Part shown: piece by piece, positions 10,601-19,834 of the stretch
Layout: each line of letters starts with the position of its first letter
Position numbering within the stretch: position 1 is the first letter of the stretch
NCBI GenBank assembly: GCA_002811645.1
Contig: PDIP01000044.1
Coordinates: 19,025-68,285 of the forward strand
Direction of reading: 5' to 3'
DNA: 49,261 nucleotides
Source: Corallochytrium limacisporum
Lineage: Eukaryota > Opisthokonta
Notes under the pieces: generated by a model
Databases searched by the model: none
What the model was told of the DNA's origin: nothing
What the model saw: the letters and a program-made list of their open reading frames with translations, nothing else
Position numbers and translations under genes: made by a program

Positions 10601-11295
10601 CCGAGATTTGTTGCTGCAATCTTTTCGATGTGCATCTGTTTGGGAACTGCTCCGTGTTCTTGTCCATTCACTGCCTTCCCAGCCTTCAAGGCTGTGGCAT
10701 CTGTGAATATGGTAGCCTTGGAAGACTCTTCGCTTTTGACAAGATTTGCCAGTTCTTTATCCAACCCGTTTTCGTATGTGTAGCCCTCCGCAGGGTCGTC
10801 AGGGTCAACCACGGATGTTGGTGGAACCGCCACGTCGAAAAGTGGAGCAAACAGCAAAGGCTGAATTTGTCGAAGCGCTCCCCATCGATCTTCGGGATCG
10901 TGTGCCTTATTCTTTACAAACTCGAGAATTTTCTTTTCGCGAGAAATATCCACCTCATCGTCTCCGTCGTCTTCCGGTTCGTCGTCTTCGTCGTCGTCGT
11001 CGTCAACATCGTCTTCGTCGTCGTCTTCGTCAACAATTTCGCCTCTGACGCGTTTTCGCCCCTGAATCTTCTTTGCTCTGTCGACGTTCAATTGGCGAGG
11101 GTTGCATTTCTCGCATTTGTATACTTCAGGTAGATTCTTGGGGTCCAGGTCGTTAATGCAGGCAATGTGCTGCCATACTTTGCACTTATCACACTGGATT
11201 GTATTTCCATCGTCATGTTCAAATTCGCAAATGCAGCGAATTTTCCAGTCTTGATCTTCTTCCGAGTCAGACCCGGACTTTGAAGCCTTTGACAT
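7684..11295 (-). CDS. PHD-finger and SET-domain protein of the SET3/MLL5/SETD5 type
   Basis: The protein has 1,203 residues. An N-terminal PHD finger (about 18-65) has the C4HC3 zinc ligands, visible as CICEF, CDKC, HIAC and CEKC. A very acidic linker follows, then a SET domain (about 230-400) containing RFIRESCLPN and ITVAHNYE. The PHD-then-SET order is that of yeast Set3, animal MLL5/KMT2E and SETD5, and fly UpSET, which recruit histone deacetylases to H3K4-methylated chromatin. The canonical SET residues NH in RFINHSCxPN are RE here, so methyltransferase activity is doubtful, as in its relatives. Three AT-hook-like GRPP cores near 441, 491 and 677 suggest minor-groove DNA contact. The C-terminal half is Ser/Thr/Pro-rich and likely disordered. 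It converges on CHD1. Which subfamily it belongs to is uncertain. Confidence 0.9.
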   Translation of the reverse strand: MSKASKSGSDSEEDQDWKIRCICEFEHDDGNTIQCDKCKVWQHIACINDLDPKNLPEVYKCEKCNPRQLNVDRAKKIQGRKRVRGEIVDEDDDEDDVDDDDDEDDEPEDDGDDEVDISREKKILEFVKNKAHDPEDRWGALRQIQPLLFAPLFDVAVPPTSVVDPDDPAEGYTYENGLDKELANLVKSEESSKATIFTDATALKAGKAVNGQEHGAVPKQMHIEKIAATNLGIPPLGDVKHNRVIIDEPCQKDCVIAVYYGYMADRDDFLAKFQDKEDRAFTSAPVPYILVNMSKGLLVDARETRPGAGSTKLGKARFIRESCLPNAEALLFLVNDRPVIGLVALRDIVAGEEITVAHNYEPANLNYCVPCACGSPDTCAVFKGNAEKIAAGKCKYVLECATDLLERRLNRGQRQQGATGSAAGSRSAIRRKHKQPKGARRKPGRPPKDRSKQTESASAARNSTDADAASEQQSVKDDGTNSETTAAPKRRGRPPGTGYVQRQMAAAKEAAESRGEDAATKDSGTSNGGNERMETDEASLDAPDMPPAVSSRRRTKSSAGEPQDVDSQAAKRRAVEDGDGQPTAGTASQRSSIRRSSVRESPPGFSDDGKPLSREERKMQMYMRQFEQLEQIDDGTGTGGRQKSARRQSTATTPGTEAAAGRKGSVVDSGQKPKGRPSTGRPPKKGRKGSTTATPRTDSVIDEEDEGDTWDNEEQLSELGESKLVDYFHSYGRKMFVMMYMESSNGGVDNDPTAVNDNERKGSNGSFDSGHGLDSVIEPIKFRVKFMSDEEFLSSKDPKQDQDGTEAKPAMVKSEENVDAMTVDKVEEKRAAVGGAGAMDVVDENTGDETTMNTDWRRRQSGDSDSMVDVTTVGNEGKKWGRVLETPPQTPKTTNPPSAEATVAAANAKLREEAAQTKSSTPASAGKEAVARTVSGDVEKDSAAASSVGQGQPKKTRVSMSEFRRRLSSSDKPPSTDGGHSTKDGGTGGGGNEDKEKSAATNAAGNPSPTLMRLSVRREGSATKTGDETKSATTPDEKEPDSAPAVSESAQSTPQVVSDTPQAESTSTPANDLRPAGSPRPSAGHNVTLPPSPRAVEAVMNAGGGHGDTPRVPLDGQGNVFTFATPASAASRPKADAAAADERKDDMPPPPPPASKGTASEEQSAGAPEGAEDDNVATDDPQPATESAPPPAATAGDVKAEGQ

Positions 11296-12090
11296 AGTTC
11301 TGTTTCAATATGTCTAATATCACCTTATACACTCACGTCAAAGTCGTACGATGATAAAGCGGTCATTGTTTCGAAAGTAATTTTCCAGAGTCGAGCATGC
11401 ACTTCATTCAAGTTTGCTGATAGTGTTTAAGCATGGTTGTGGGTTCAATGATTCTAGAAACCGCACTACATACCATATGAAGCCACTATTTGTCGAGTAT
11501 GCCGCACAAACTATGACTTTGGTCTGTTGAACCCAGAATGATTTATTACTTGCTTTGTACAGCCGTATAAAGTTTCTTTACTCCTCTATATAGAGATCAA
11601 ATACCTCTACATAAATTCTCTAGGATCTTTTCTTTCCAAAATGATGCTGTATGACGCATTTAGCCAACTCTAAGCTACTTGAATAATTTTTTAACATTAT
11701 TCCGACCACCCAAACATTTAGTTGAACAGGGCTCCGGAACACGGGGAGGCGCCTCACGGGCAGCAGGTCTCATAAGAAAATGGACAGCGGGAGGGGGTGG
11801 GGGTGGTAAAGGAAGGGGGCCGCAGTTTTCCCATTCTGCAGCCCTGCCGCCCACCTCCCCGGGCCTACTTGGGTGTCCTTTTACCCACCCCCCTCACGAG
11901 TGGCCCAAGCGGACACTAGACTCCCCTGCCCGGGCGGCAGCGCGGTTCCGAAGCCGTTCATTGAGTATACAAAGTCGAACCGCAATACGCTCGCTCCCCA
12001 TTCTAGCCTTTACTTCGATTTCACCAGCTTCGCCGCTTCGTTCCTTCCTCACCATTGATATTGATGCGAAGCTGTCCTCTTTCTGTGTAA

Positions 12091-12107
12091 CCATATAAAA
12101 TATATGG
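12091..12107. repeat. 17-bp AT-rich palindrome (copy 1)
   Basis: CCATATA and TATATGG form perfect 7-bp arms around AAA. It shares the core ATATAAAATAT with a second palindrome 139 bp downstream. Possible roles are a TATA element or a binding site for a dimeric factor; nothing shows which. Confidence 0.6.
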
Positions 12108-12229
12108 ACCTGTTTTACAAAGAAACCCATGGTGCTCGCAGCAGTGAGCTCACCGGCAGATCCAGGAACGCCACCGGCGCCCTGGTCCCCTGTGCTACCA
12201 ATCGCCGGATGGTGGGTGACATTTGCGTG

Positions 12230-12246
12230 AGTATATAAAATATACT
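12230..12246. repeat. 17-bp AT-rich palindrome (copy 2)
   Basis: AGTATAT and ATATACT form perfect 7-bp arms around AAA, with the same core as the copy at 12,091. The pair flanks a more GC-rich block of about 120 bp. Confidence 0.6.
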
Positions 12247-13203
12247 TATTAAAAACTCCAACACCAAATGATTGTTCGCCGCTAGCCCAAAAAGGAACAA
12301 ACCGGAGAGAGGGTATTAAAAAATAAAAACACAGCTCCCCTCAGGAGGGCGAGGGAAGGACAAGGAACCGTTGCGGTGCGATTAGACAAGTAGCTCCTTT
12401 CGCGCGATGCAGTCTTCGTACTCACTCTACTCTGAGAAACGGGAGTCTAATTTTTCCCGAAGGATTCTTTGCTCCTTGCCCACATTCTTGTCCCTTCCTT
12501 TTTTTTTCCTTTCTTTGGCTTGTTCGTGATTCAGTCTGGGGTCCGATTTCGACCTTCCGCCCCGGGCCTTATCGGTACATTCATTACCCATCCGAGGTCC
12601 CCATCGTGCGCCAGTCTGCTCAACAAAAAGTATCCGAAAATAGGGAGGGGTAAGCGTTAGGTGGGGAGAGTTTAAATATTAGGCCCCCATCACCACTCCA
12701 TTGGTATTCAAAGTGAATCAGTGCCAATGCGTGGGGCGGGGGTCGGATTTTTCCTGAACGCAGAAACGGAGCATGAGCATAAGCAAACAGTCCGGCCCCG
12801 CAGGAAAAATGATGGGCTGACACGGACGGTCAGAGCCGAACGGTTACTGACCGGATTTGCCAATATGTTCACTATAGAAATCAGACATTGCCAAGAAGGA
12901 GCCGTGCGGAAGAACTCGGGGGTCTCCGGCCGGGTGTGACCCCCGGGACCCAATGGACACGGTCACACGGCAGTGGGCGGGCATATACACATGTTCGTAA
13001 CACGGCTGGCAAACAACTATGATAGTATCACCTGGTCTCGGTTTAGTCGTCCTGAGCACTTATATGCAGTCGCTACAAAAGAGTTAGGGAGCATTAGCGA
13101 GCATAGGTATGGTACCTGATGGTGGCCATGTGGAAAGGTCTGAAAATTAACCGGCACGAGGAGATCAATAGCACGGTTACACAGCAGTGACGAGAGGCCC
13201 ACC

Positions 13204-13368
13204 ATGGCAGAACAGAAGAATACTCAGGACCGGCCAAAGCCATGCTGCGCATGCCCAGAGACAAAGAGGGTTCGAGATGAGTGCATCATGTTGAATGGCG
13301 AAGAGAACTGCCAGGATCTCATCCAGAAGCACCGGGAGTGCATGGCTACCTACGGGTACAAGATCTAA
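13204..13368 (+). CDS. COX17: COX17 copper chaperone for cytochrome c oxidase
   Basis: This is a 54-residue protein. It carries the copper-binding KPCCACP motif (C14, C15, C17) and the twin CX9C pairs C17-C27 and C36-C46 that form the disulfide-locked helical hairpin of intermembrane-space proteins. It ends in YGYKI, like the GFKI end of family members. COX17 hands Cu(I) to SCO1 and COX11 for the copper centres of complex IV and is imported by the Mia40 relay. The ATG sits in a strong context (accATGg). The length is slightly under the usual 60-70 residues because the N-terminus is short. It converges on the GGTase beta gene, with only 40 bp between stop codons. Confidence 0.95.
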   Translation: MAEQKNTQDRPKPCCACPETKRVRDECIMLNGEENCQDLIQKHRECMATYGYKI

Positions 13369-13408
13369 ATCATACAGGGGAAGAAATATATTCGTTGCGA
13401 AGTTGTGA

Positions 13409-14618
13409 TCATGAGCTGTCCCTGGGAAGAACGTCCCTGGCAACATTGAGTGCTACGTTCATAGGTTTGAAGTTGGGATGGCCCATTAATGAATAGGCAC
13501 ATATACCAAAATATGCATGCAAAAGATCTGTTTACATAGAAAAATTAGGGAAGAGCACTGGCAGCCCGTAAGTTGTCGGTTAGTGTCCTTGCAATTATAA
13601 AGAAAATCTTTGAAATAAACCTGACAGGGGTAGCCAGCAGAATGGCTCCTCACTAGACAGAAAGTTAATACTTACCAGGCAGAGCGTCCTGTACTTTACC
13701 AAAGCCGCCAATATTTTCATCCTGGGTGGTCAGGAGGAATGACGAGTTCGCCTTCGCGTCGGGCATGTCACCAAATCCCATGATCTCAAGGGTTCCACCG
13801 ATCCAGAAACTGTAGCAAGTGTCTGGAGGCTTATTTGTGCGGCCGCAAAAGCCGCTAATCTGTTTGCTTACCGTCCAATGTAGGAGCTGCTGTCGTCCTT
13901 CCTCACCTAGTACGTCGTCCTTGGCAGGCTTTGTCGATCCTTCCACAGGTAGGGCGTCGAGTAGGTACAGGGCTGCAGCAGCACAAAAGGTAGTTCCTCC
14001 GTGAGCCTCGGATCCGATTGTCTGTCCGAAGCCCCCTTCGTATGTTTGACATTTCTTGATGAATTCGAGAACCTTATCCCTGTCGATGCCGCTGAAATCG
14101 TCAATGAGGGCAGCTGTGGCACACGCGCAATATACAAATCGCAAGTCTTGCTCTGCTCCACCTCCACAGGCCATGAAGCAGCCATTTTCCTGTTGCAGTG
14201 TTTTCAAAAGCTTAACACATCCACTGCGGTTCACCCGACTTAAATCGTCACCAAGGATTCTCAGACATAGTAACGCACAGTATGTCATGGCCAAGTGGCC
14301 AGAGTCCCGCGGCCCCGTTGATCCGTCGCCGGTGTATCCCAAGTATGGTGAACCCCTGAATCCACCGCCATATTCTGCATCTTCTGGCACCTGACATGAA
14401 TAGATCCAGTCTACGATCTCCTGTGTTGACTTTGATTTGTGACGGATCGGTTCATCCATGATACTGAGACCGGATAGGGCAAAGAAGAGAGCGTTGAGGC
14501 GGATGTTGTCAAGTGACAAATACGGTTGCGGAAGGCCATGTAAATGGGCCATGAAGTATTTGAAATGCTTGGGTCTGACAAACCCAAAAGGGTCCGATTC
14601 TGCCCGGCTCGTCGCCAT
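13409..14618 (-). CDS. PGGT1B: Protein geranylgeranyltransferase type I beta subunit, two exons
   Basis: The coding sequence is complement(join(13409..13527, 13676..14618)), 353 residues. Exon 1 holds the alpha-alpha barrel repeats with LNALFFALSGLSIM, DSGHLAMTY, GDDLSRVNRSGC, RFVYCACATAALIDDFSGID, EAHGGTTFCAAAALYLLDA and the first two zinc ligands in DTCYSFW (Asp and Cys). The frame then hits a stop just after a CTG|GTAAGT donor. Splicing to 13527 continues the protein as DLLHAYFGICAYSLMGHPNF, which supplies the third zinc-ligand His expected for the family (HAYFG). The enzyme adds geranylgeranyl to CaaX proteins such as Rho and Rac GTPases, together with an alpha subunit not seen here. The total length fits the family (about 350-380). 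Confidence 0.93.
13528..13675 (-). other. Intron of the GGTase-I beta gene (148 bp)
   Basis: The donor is CTG|GTAAGTATT and the acceptor is TATGTAAACAG|AT. A yeast-like branch-site candidate, ACTAAC, and a pyrimidine-rich stretch lie upstream of the acceptor. The phase-1 junction restores a Gly-to-Asp codon (G|AT) and a conserved reading frame. It is the only intron I could demonstrate in the window. Confidence 0.9.
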
Positions 14619-15132
14619 ATCTATGCTCTAATTTGACACCCCGATTCCATAACATAAAGACTGTTACATATCCTGTATTCATTGCCAGGGTTCTCTAGTT
14701 CTCAAAAAATAGCAGCACACTATCTGGCATTCGTTGATAAACCTTGAGTCTCCCTCTAAGAGTCCGTACTGGGTAAAGGTCCCCTTACCGGAACCTTGAA
14801 GCCAAATGCCACAACAGCCGCTGTTTGGTGGCGCCTCCCAGCCAACCCCCTTCCCGCAGGGGAGGGGGGGGCGATTCTACGCGTTGGCCACTGTGACCTT
14901 GGCCCACCGCAGTGAGGGGATGGGTGCTTTGGTGTTCGTATTTGCACGTAGCATCACAGAGCAGGCTCGACAGGAAAGGTCCTTGAAACTGAAACAGCCA
15001 CTGTGCACACTCCTTCGTGACCAACTAAGAAATATTTTGCTTGAATGTTGTTGTTGGGACGGCTGGACATGCTGTAATCAAGATGGTGTCTTGAATCGAA
15101 AGGCGTGGTAGTATAGGAGAATTCCAGGAATA
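14619..15132. other. Divergent promoter region between GGTase beta and SGF29
   Basis: No gene was found. The centre holds an imperfect inverted repeat of C-runs and G-runs (about 14,840-14,872) with eight consecutive G at 14,864-14,871. The sides are AT-richer and should carry the two promoters. Confidence 0.6.
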
Positions 15133-16398
15133 ATGTCAGAAGATGTACGGCAACGCACGCGCACAGCGGTGCGAAACCTTTACAGAGCCCGTAAAACTCC
15201 AGGAACGCATGTTCAGACAGTCTCTTTGCGACACAGTCGTATGCTTCAGGCAAGCGATCCTAATGCGCGAGGAAAGGCAGCGTTGAGGTTACACACGGCC
15301 ATGTTAGACCTGCTGCGAGAATTGGACAAGGAAAGCCAAACCATCCTTCGTGTTCGCAATTTAATTGAAGAAGTTGGTGCTGGCACCGATCAGGAACATG
15401 CACAACCGGTCAAAGGACGGGAGAAGAAGCTACGAACTTTTCGAGAGTCAGTACCGGACGTAGATATGCCAATTCCAAAGCACCTTGGAACACGTGGCCA
15501 GGCAGCCCGAGATATAGCAGCCAGGGCCCTGCCCATTTTTTCGGCGGACAAGATCCCTGCGGACTTGGGCCTTGGCAGTGGTGGGCCAGTCAACTGCAAA
15601 GGACTGGGAAATATACCGCCGTTGGTCGGTGCTAAGCCTGCACCGCCGTCGTATCGCATGGTACCCGGGGCGTTGGTGGCAGCGCGCGTCAACTTGAGCG
15701 AGGACGGGGCGGAAAGCGGAGCCAATCCCGCTGAGGAAGAATGGATTCTGGCATATATCACCAGCCGAAAAGTCGCCTCCGGACCAAGTGCTGAGTCATC
15801 GTCCACAATGGCGACACCACGGCATGTCACCGAGACGTTAAGTACAGGTTCTGGAGACAGCCAGGCACCAGCAACAGAAGTCTGGTACGAGGTCGAAGAC
15901 ATCTATGCTTCAGCAGACGTCGCGGCCGCCGCCGACCGTCAGCTACACAATGCCATGGTCGCGGGCACTGGCGATACTGACGAAGCACTCATCGCCTCCC
16001 TGCGGGGATCGGAGGGCCGAGGCACTGACATGGACGACAGCGTCGGGCCGATGTCAAAGCTAGACAACCCAACGAATGCATTGACACTGAGCGCCCACGG
16101 CCAGCCTACCACCCGACACTGGGTCCGTGGGTCGCTGGTAGTACCCTTGCCCCTCTGGGACGCCCTGCCGGAGCACGAAGTGTACTTCCAACCGGGGGCC
16201 CATGTGCATGCTTTATACCCGCGGACCACAGCATTCTACCAGGCCACAGTGGTCGCGACACCAGACTGGGAGCATAACGGCTATCGGCTGACCTTTATGG
16301 GTGACGAGGATGTGGACGGATTGCTGCCATTGCGATCACTTCCGCAAAAATTTGTCATGCGCAGCTCAGATCCGACTGCGTACGAGGATATGACATAA
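15133..16398 (+). CDS. SGF29: SGF29-like SAGA subunit with tandem Tudor domain
   Basis: This 421-residue protein has a helical N-terminus (about 1-90) and a C-terminal SGF29-type tandem Tudor domain (about 180-415). Family features are ALVAARV, EWILAYI, WYEVEDI, the VPLPLWDALPE linker, and VHALYPRTTAFYQATVV in the second Tudor. In SAGA and related complexes SGF29 binds H3K4me2/3 and directs Gcn5 acetylation of H3. Two low-complexity insertions (about residues 215-250 and 270-330) make it longer than the usual 260-300. It is divergent from GGTase beta and convergent with Rogdi, with 70 bp between stops. The family is clear; its membership of an actual SAGA complex is inferred. Confidence 0.92.
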   Translation: MSEDVRQRTRTAVRNLYRARKTPGTHVQTVSLRHSRMLQASDPNARGKAALRLHTAMLDLLRELDKESQTILRVRNLIEEVGAGTDQEHAQPVKGREKKLRTFRESVPDVDMPIPKHLGTRGQAARDIAARALPIFSADKIPADLGLGSGGPVNCKGLGNIPPLVGAKPAPPSYRMVPGALVAARVNLSEDGAESGANPAEEEWILAYITSRKVASGPSAESSSTMATPRHVTETLSTGSGDSQAPATEVWYEVEDIYASADVAAAADRQLHNAMVAGTGDTDEALIASLRGSEGRGTDMDDSVGPMSKLDNPTNALTLSAHGQPTTRHWVRGSLVVPLPLWDALPEHEVYFQPGAHVHALYPRTTAFYQATVVATPDWEHNGYRLTFMGDEDVDGLLPLRSLPQKFVMRSSDPTAYEDMT

Positions 16399-16468
16399 GG
16401 TGTTACTGTGGATCGTTATCACTAGTGTATTGGTCGAAATGCAATTCAGATTTCACAAATACAGAGAC

Positions 16469-17845
16469 TCAAGTTCTGAAGACTGTTTCAATTTTTCGTT
16501 GCGTCTGCTGACAGAGTTCTAGAGCCTGCGTAAAGTTATCAAGAATGGTTCCTAACATGCCGAATCCGTGCTCGACTTCGAGACAGTCGATGACTTTCAC
16601 ACACTGGCCTCTACGGTACCCGTAGTGGCCAATTTCGTTCGTGGCTTTAAGCATCCCTTGCTGTAATTTGGCCTGGCTCACACCCGAACCGACAGCCTGA
16701 AGGAGCATGAAGCTCACAACCAGGTTTGTGTGGTCAACTCGGAAGTCCACCAAGATCTCTGGCGGCAATGGCGGGCTCATGGCCAAATTGCGGTCGACTA
16801 GTTCATCAATAGAGTAGCTAATAGGCAGGACCAGCCTCTCCCGAAGCTTCATGATGCGGTCACTCACCATCTCTAAGTCAGCCATGACTCGAGCACGGCA
16901 GTGGCGGAGATCTTCGTTGGTCAACGCCTGCGCCGCGGCGTCACAGTCCTCTGCGACATCCATGGTAGGCTCCGGGTTCGACAGTTTGCGTTCGTGAAAT
17001 CCGGGCGGTGGCTGTGGCGAACTGACGCTTGCAAGTGAGCCAGGTGTGTCCTTGATAAGTCCACTGGAGCGACGAATGGCTTGTGCTAGAATCTTCGACG
17101 CATCTCCGGCCTCCCGGACACACTGTAGTGCACTATGCGCGTAGTTCCGCGCATTCTGCAGACGAGGCAAAATCCAGGGCAAGGTCTCCTGGATTGAAGT
17201 GCGGAAGAATTCTTGTGCTGAATGAATGGTCGGTGGCGGCTGTGGAGGAGCTGGTGCCGGGGTGCTCACAGACGCTGCGGTGGAGTTCGATGCCGTGGAA
17301 GCGCGTGTGGTGCTGCCCGTGCTAGGTGTTGCCGATGTCCGCAATTGTGGCGACGGCAAATCGTCGAAGGGGTTACCGATTCCCGGAGAATGATGCCCTG
17401 ACCCAGGAGTCGACCGTGGTTTCAACCGTGCCCCCAACTGGGGGCCTAAAGCAAGCGTCTGCGTGGGCGACGGTGGCGCGGGGCTTAGATCCTTCGCAGT
17501 GATTCCATTAAAGCGAAAACGCAAATCTGCGTGGACAATTTCATAGCCATCGATTGTAATTTGTCCCCGCAAGCTGTCAGACTGAGTCATAGGTACAATG
17601 TGTGTCACAGAGTCCGGGTCAGGAATATTGTGGTGCGTATGGTGTCTCGTCTTGGGCGTCAGTCTTGTCGCGTTTTCGTCCAAACAGCGTTCCAGAATTT
17701 TGTACACCCGTGGGATCTCCCAAAGAATTAACCATGCCGCCTCTTTGCGCTGTGTTTCATCCTCCAGCTGTACTGATTCCGGATCATTGGCCTCCGGCAC
17801 GGGTGTATCCGGCTGCGGAGGTTTTATGACAATGGGTGCCACCAT
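16469..17845 (-). CDS. Rogdi/RAV2-like subunit of the RAVE V-ATPase assembly complex
   Basis: This 458-residue protein resembles the Rogdi leucine-zipper family (yeast Rav2). Visible family blocks are the N-terminal helix (AAWLILWEIPRVYKILERCL), GYEIVHADLRFRFNG, the long helix after LPWILPRLQNARNYAHSAL, LPPEILVDFRVDHTNLVVSFMLL, and the end block LTQ-like FTQALELCQQTQRKIETVF. Rogdi/Rav2 works with Rav1/DMXL and Skp1 to reassemble V1 onto Vo and so control vacuole and endosome acidification. A Pro/Ser/Thr-rich insertion (about 120-220) is lineage-specific. The start ATG at 17845 has a strong context (accATGg). The assignment rests on pattern recognition of a divergent family, so confidence is moderate to high. 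Confidence 0.82.
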   Translation of the reverse strand: MVAPIVIKPPQPDTPVPEANDPESVQLEDETQRKEAAWLILWEIPRVYKILERCLDENATRLTPKTRHHTHHNIPDPDSVTHIVPMTQSDSLRGQITIDGYEIVHADLRFRFNGITAKDLSPAPPSPTQTLALGPQLGARLKPRSTPGSGHHSPGIGNPFDDLPSPQLRTSATPSTGSTTRASTASNSTAASVSTPAPAPPQPPPTIHSAQEFFRTSIQETLPWILPRLQNARNYAHSALQCVREAGDASKILAQAIRRSSGLIKDTPGSLASVSSPQPPPGFHERKLSNPEPTMDVAEDCDAAAQALTNEDLRHCRARVMADLEMVSDRIMKLRERLVLPISYSIDELVDRNLAMSPPLPPEILVDFRVDHTNLVVSFMLLQAVGSGVSQAKLQQGMLKATNEIGHYGYRRGQCVKVIDCLEVEHGFGMLGTILDNFTQALELCQQTQRKIETVFRT

Positions 17846-19834
17846 GGTGTTCCTTATTGGATTATGTATCGTGGACAGTCGGTTAGGTTATCACATACTG
17901 GTATAATGAGCACAGTTTCCTTTTGACTGGTCTTCGTGGTATTACATTCTCTCCGCCAGGTGGTCCTGCGACGAACACTTTTGGCATGCCCACACTTCCT
18001 GTGTTTCTTCTTAAGTAGCAACAGGAGGCCACCCAAACAATGACCCGAGGTTTCCTACCCGACTCCCCGTCGTTCGCTTGAGCGGAGGAAAATCAAATCA
18101 AATAATATTCAAGAATCTGCATGTAAATGCATTTGCGAGCTCACTTGTACTCTAGCGGAATCAAAAACTATTACAATTCAATGACTACGCGCGCATAGTA
18201 AATCTGAGATTTTATATATCAGTTATACTAAATCAAATAGACTCCTACCGGTGTCGGACGGATGAGCAAAGCACTAAAAGCACCTCAAAACGGGGCGGTC
18301 GTGTACACAAAGGTTAATAAGGGTTTCGGTACCCAAAAAAAAAGGGAGGGGGGAGGGGGTTGGAGAAGGGAGGACCTGCGTAAGATATCTCGAGGGTCCC
18401 TAGAACAGTTTGCGATGAAATCCCGTCATCGCAGAAGGGTCCCCTGCTTGGTGGTGGTGTCGGTCGATCTCCCGGAAACATGTTTCATTTTTCAGAGGGC
18501 CTTGGATGCCGGTGCACGCCTCGGGTCGTGCTAGTTTCCATACTGGCTCTGTGAGCAAATTCCTTGAAGGAGCACGGACACATCTTCGTTCGAAAGTGGG
18601 ACCATCAGCAGACCCCCCCCTTTTCATCCAGAGCATGAGTGTGACGAGCCTTTCAAAATTAAGATTGTGTGCCAAACGTGAGGTTTGCGCATACTCACTG
18701 ACCTGCCTTCTCTCACACGCATTGGACAGTACGGCACAAACAAAACCTCACCTCACACACGTACACAAAGCGCGTCATAGTTTTTACTTTCTGCTGGCCG
18801 CAGCCATACCTTGCTCTGTCAACGTGGAAGCCCAACTGGCCGACCGTTTGCTGCGCACACGACCGAGACGATCGGTCGTATAGGCGTTGTTATTGCATAC
18901 CTGGGCGTGGACGAAGGTCGGGTAAACCAAGTTCTCAGGGTTTGTCCGGGTTGTGCACTTGAATTCGTTTGTGGCGAACGGATGCTAGTCGAAAACTAGG
19001 TATCAGAAGCCACAGGATGTGATGTTCCTTCGAACCGACAACCAGCCCAGACGAACATGTACACAATACGCACAATACAACGGTCAAGCCCGTATTCGAG
19101 TGTCACCACCAGGTATCTATCCATCGCCGCGGTGTTGTTGTCTGTGCTTGGATCATGCCTGTCTGAAGGAAAGATTAAGGAGTGGCAGATGTCCACCAAC
19201 ACCAAGCTGCATGCCCAGTTGCTCAGTGGCTTGTCAAATCCAGACCCTTTAGAAACTCGAGGTGCGCTCGCCACCCACTCGCACTCACTCCGCCAGTAGC
19301 GAGTGGAGAGAGCGACCGAGCGGGGCAGCCAAAGGCGGCTAATGCTGGTAGTATGACCGAAGAGACCTGGGGGGGGGAGCGGCGGGACGGGAGGGGAGTG
19401 TACGGGGTTGCGTGCGTAGGCGGTGCTCGGAGGAGAGAGAGCCGTCGTCAAAAGAGCCGAAATGTTAGTCTGAGAAGGGGGAGGATTAAAATTTGGGCGA
19501 CGAATGGAAAATGGGGGGCCCAGAGGAATGGGATGAGCCACTGCTCTGCTTTGTGCACCAGGGGAGGAGGGGGGGGGGGTTGGGGGAACCCACAAAGGAA
19601 GGCAAGGAAAGGGAAGGAAAAGAAGAGTGTCTGGGCGCCGGGCAGTGCAGCATAGCACTTGTAGCGGGCCATTGAGGAGACTTATGGTTCCTTCTTGTCC
19701 TGCTCTTCTCTCAAGGGTACTTAAGGTTGGACAGACTCGTTTGCCATGAGTTAGAGGTGAGGAGCTTTAGAAAACAACTTGTTTCCGTTACTTCCATATT
19801 CAAGCAGAGCAGAACGAATTGAAGAGAACAAATC
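17846..19834. other. Divergent intergenic region between Rogdi and the GST-fold gene
   Basis: About 2 kb with no recognisable gene. The Rogdi-proximal part is AT-rich. Purine tracts occur at 18,336-18,365 and G-runs at 19,369-19,377 and about 19,560-19,580. Small palindromes include TGCGATGA/TCATCGCA (18,411-18,433, 7-nt loop) and the perfect 12-mer GAAACATGTTTC (18,475-18,486). Short open frames here lack family signals. Confidence 0.55.
18411..18433. repeat. Inverted repeat, 8-bp arms
   Basis: TGCGATGA and TCATCGCA are perfect complements separated by seven bases. It could form a small hairpin or be an operator-like site. It lies in the divergent gap between Rogdi and the GST-fold gene. 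Confidence 0.5.

Larger units (their letters stand above)
11296..13203. other. Divergent intergenic region between the PHD-SET gene and COX17
   Basis: About 1.9 kb without a recognisable gene. The 400 bp next to the PHD-SET start is AT-rich. A G-tract cluster of quadruplex type (four runs of 2-5 G) lies at about 11,789-11,806. Two 17-bp palindromes with AT-rich cores lie at 12,091-12,107 and 12,230-12,246. Small open frames here have no family resemblance and overlap one another on both strands. Confidence 0.55.

Noticed and set aside
13177-13446. Minus-strand frame across COX17
   Set aside because: It is the mirror of COX17. The GGTase beta exon 2 uses a different frame and ends at 13409.
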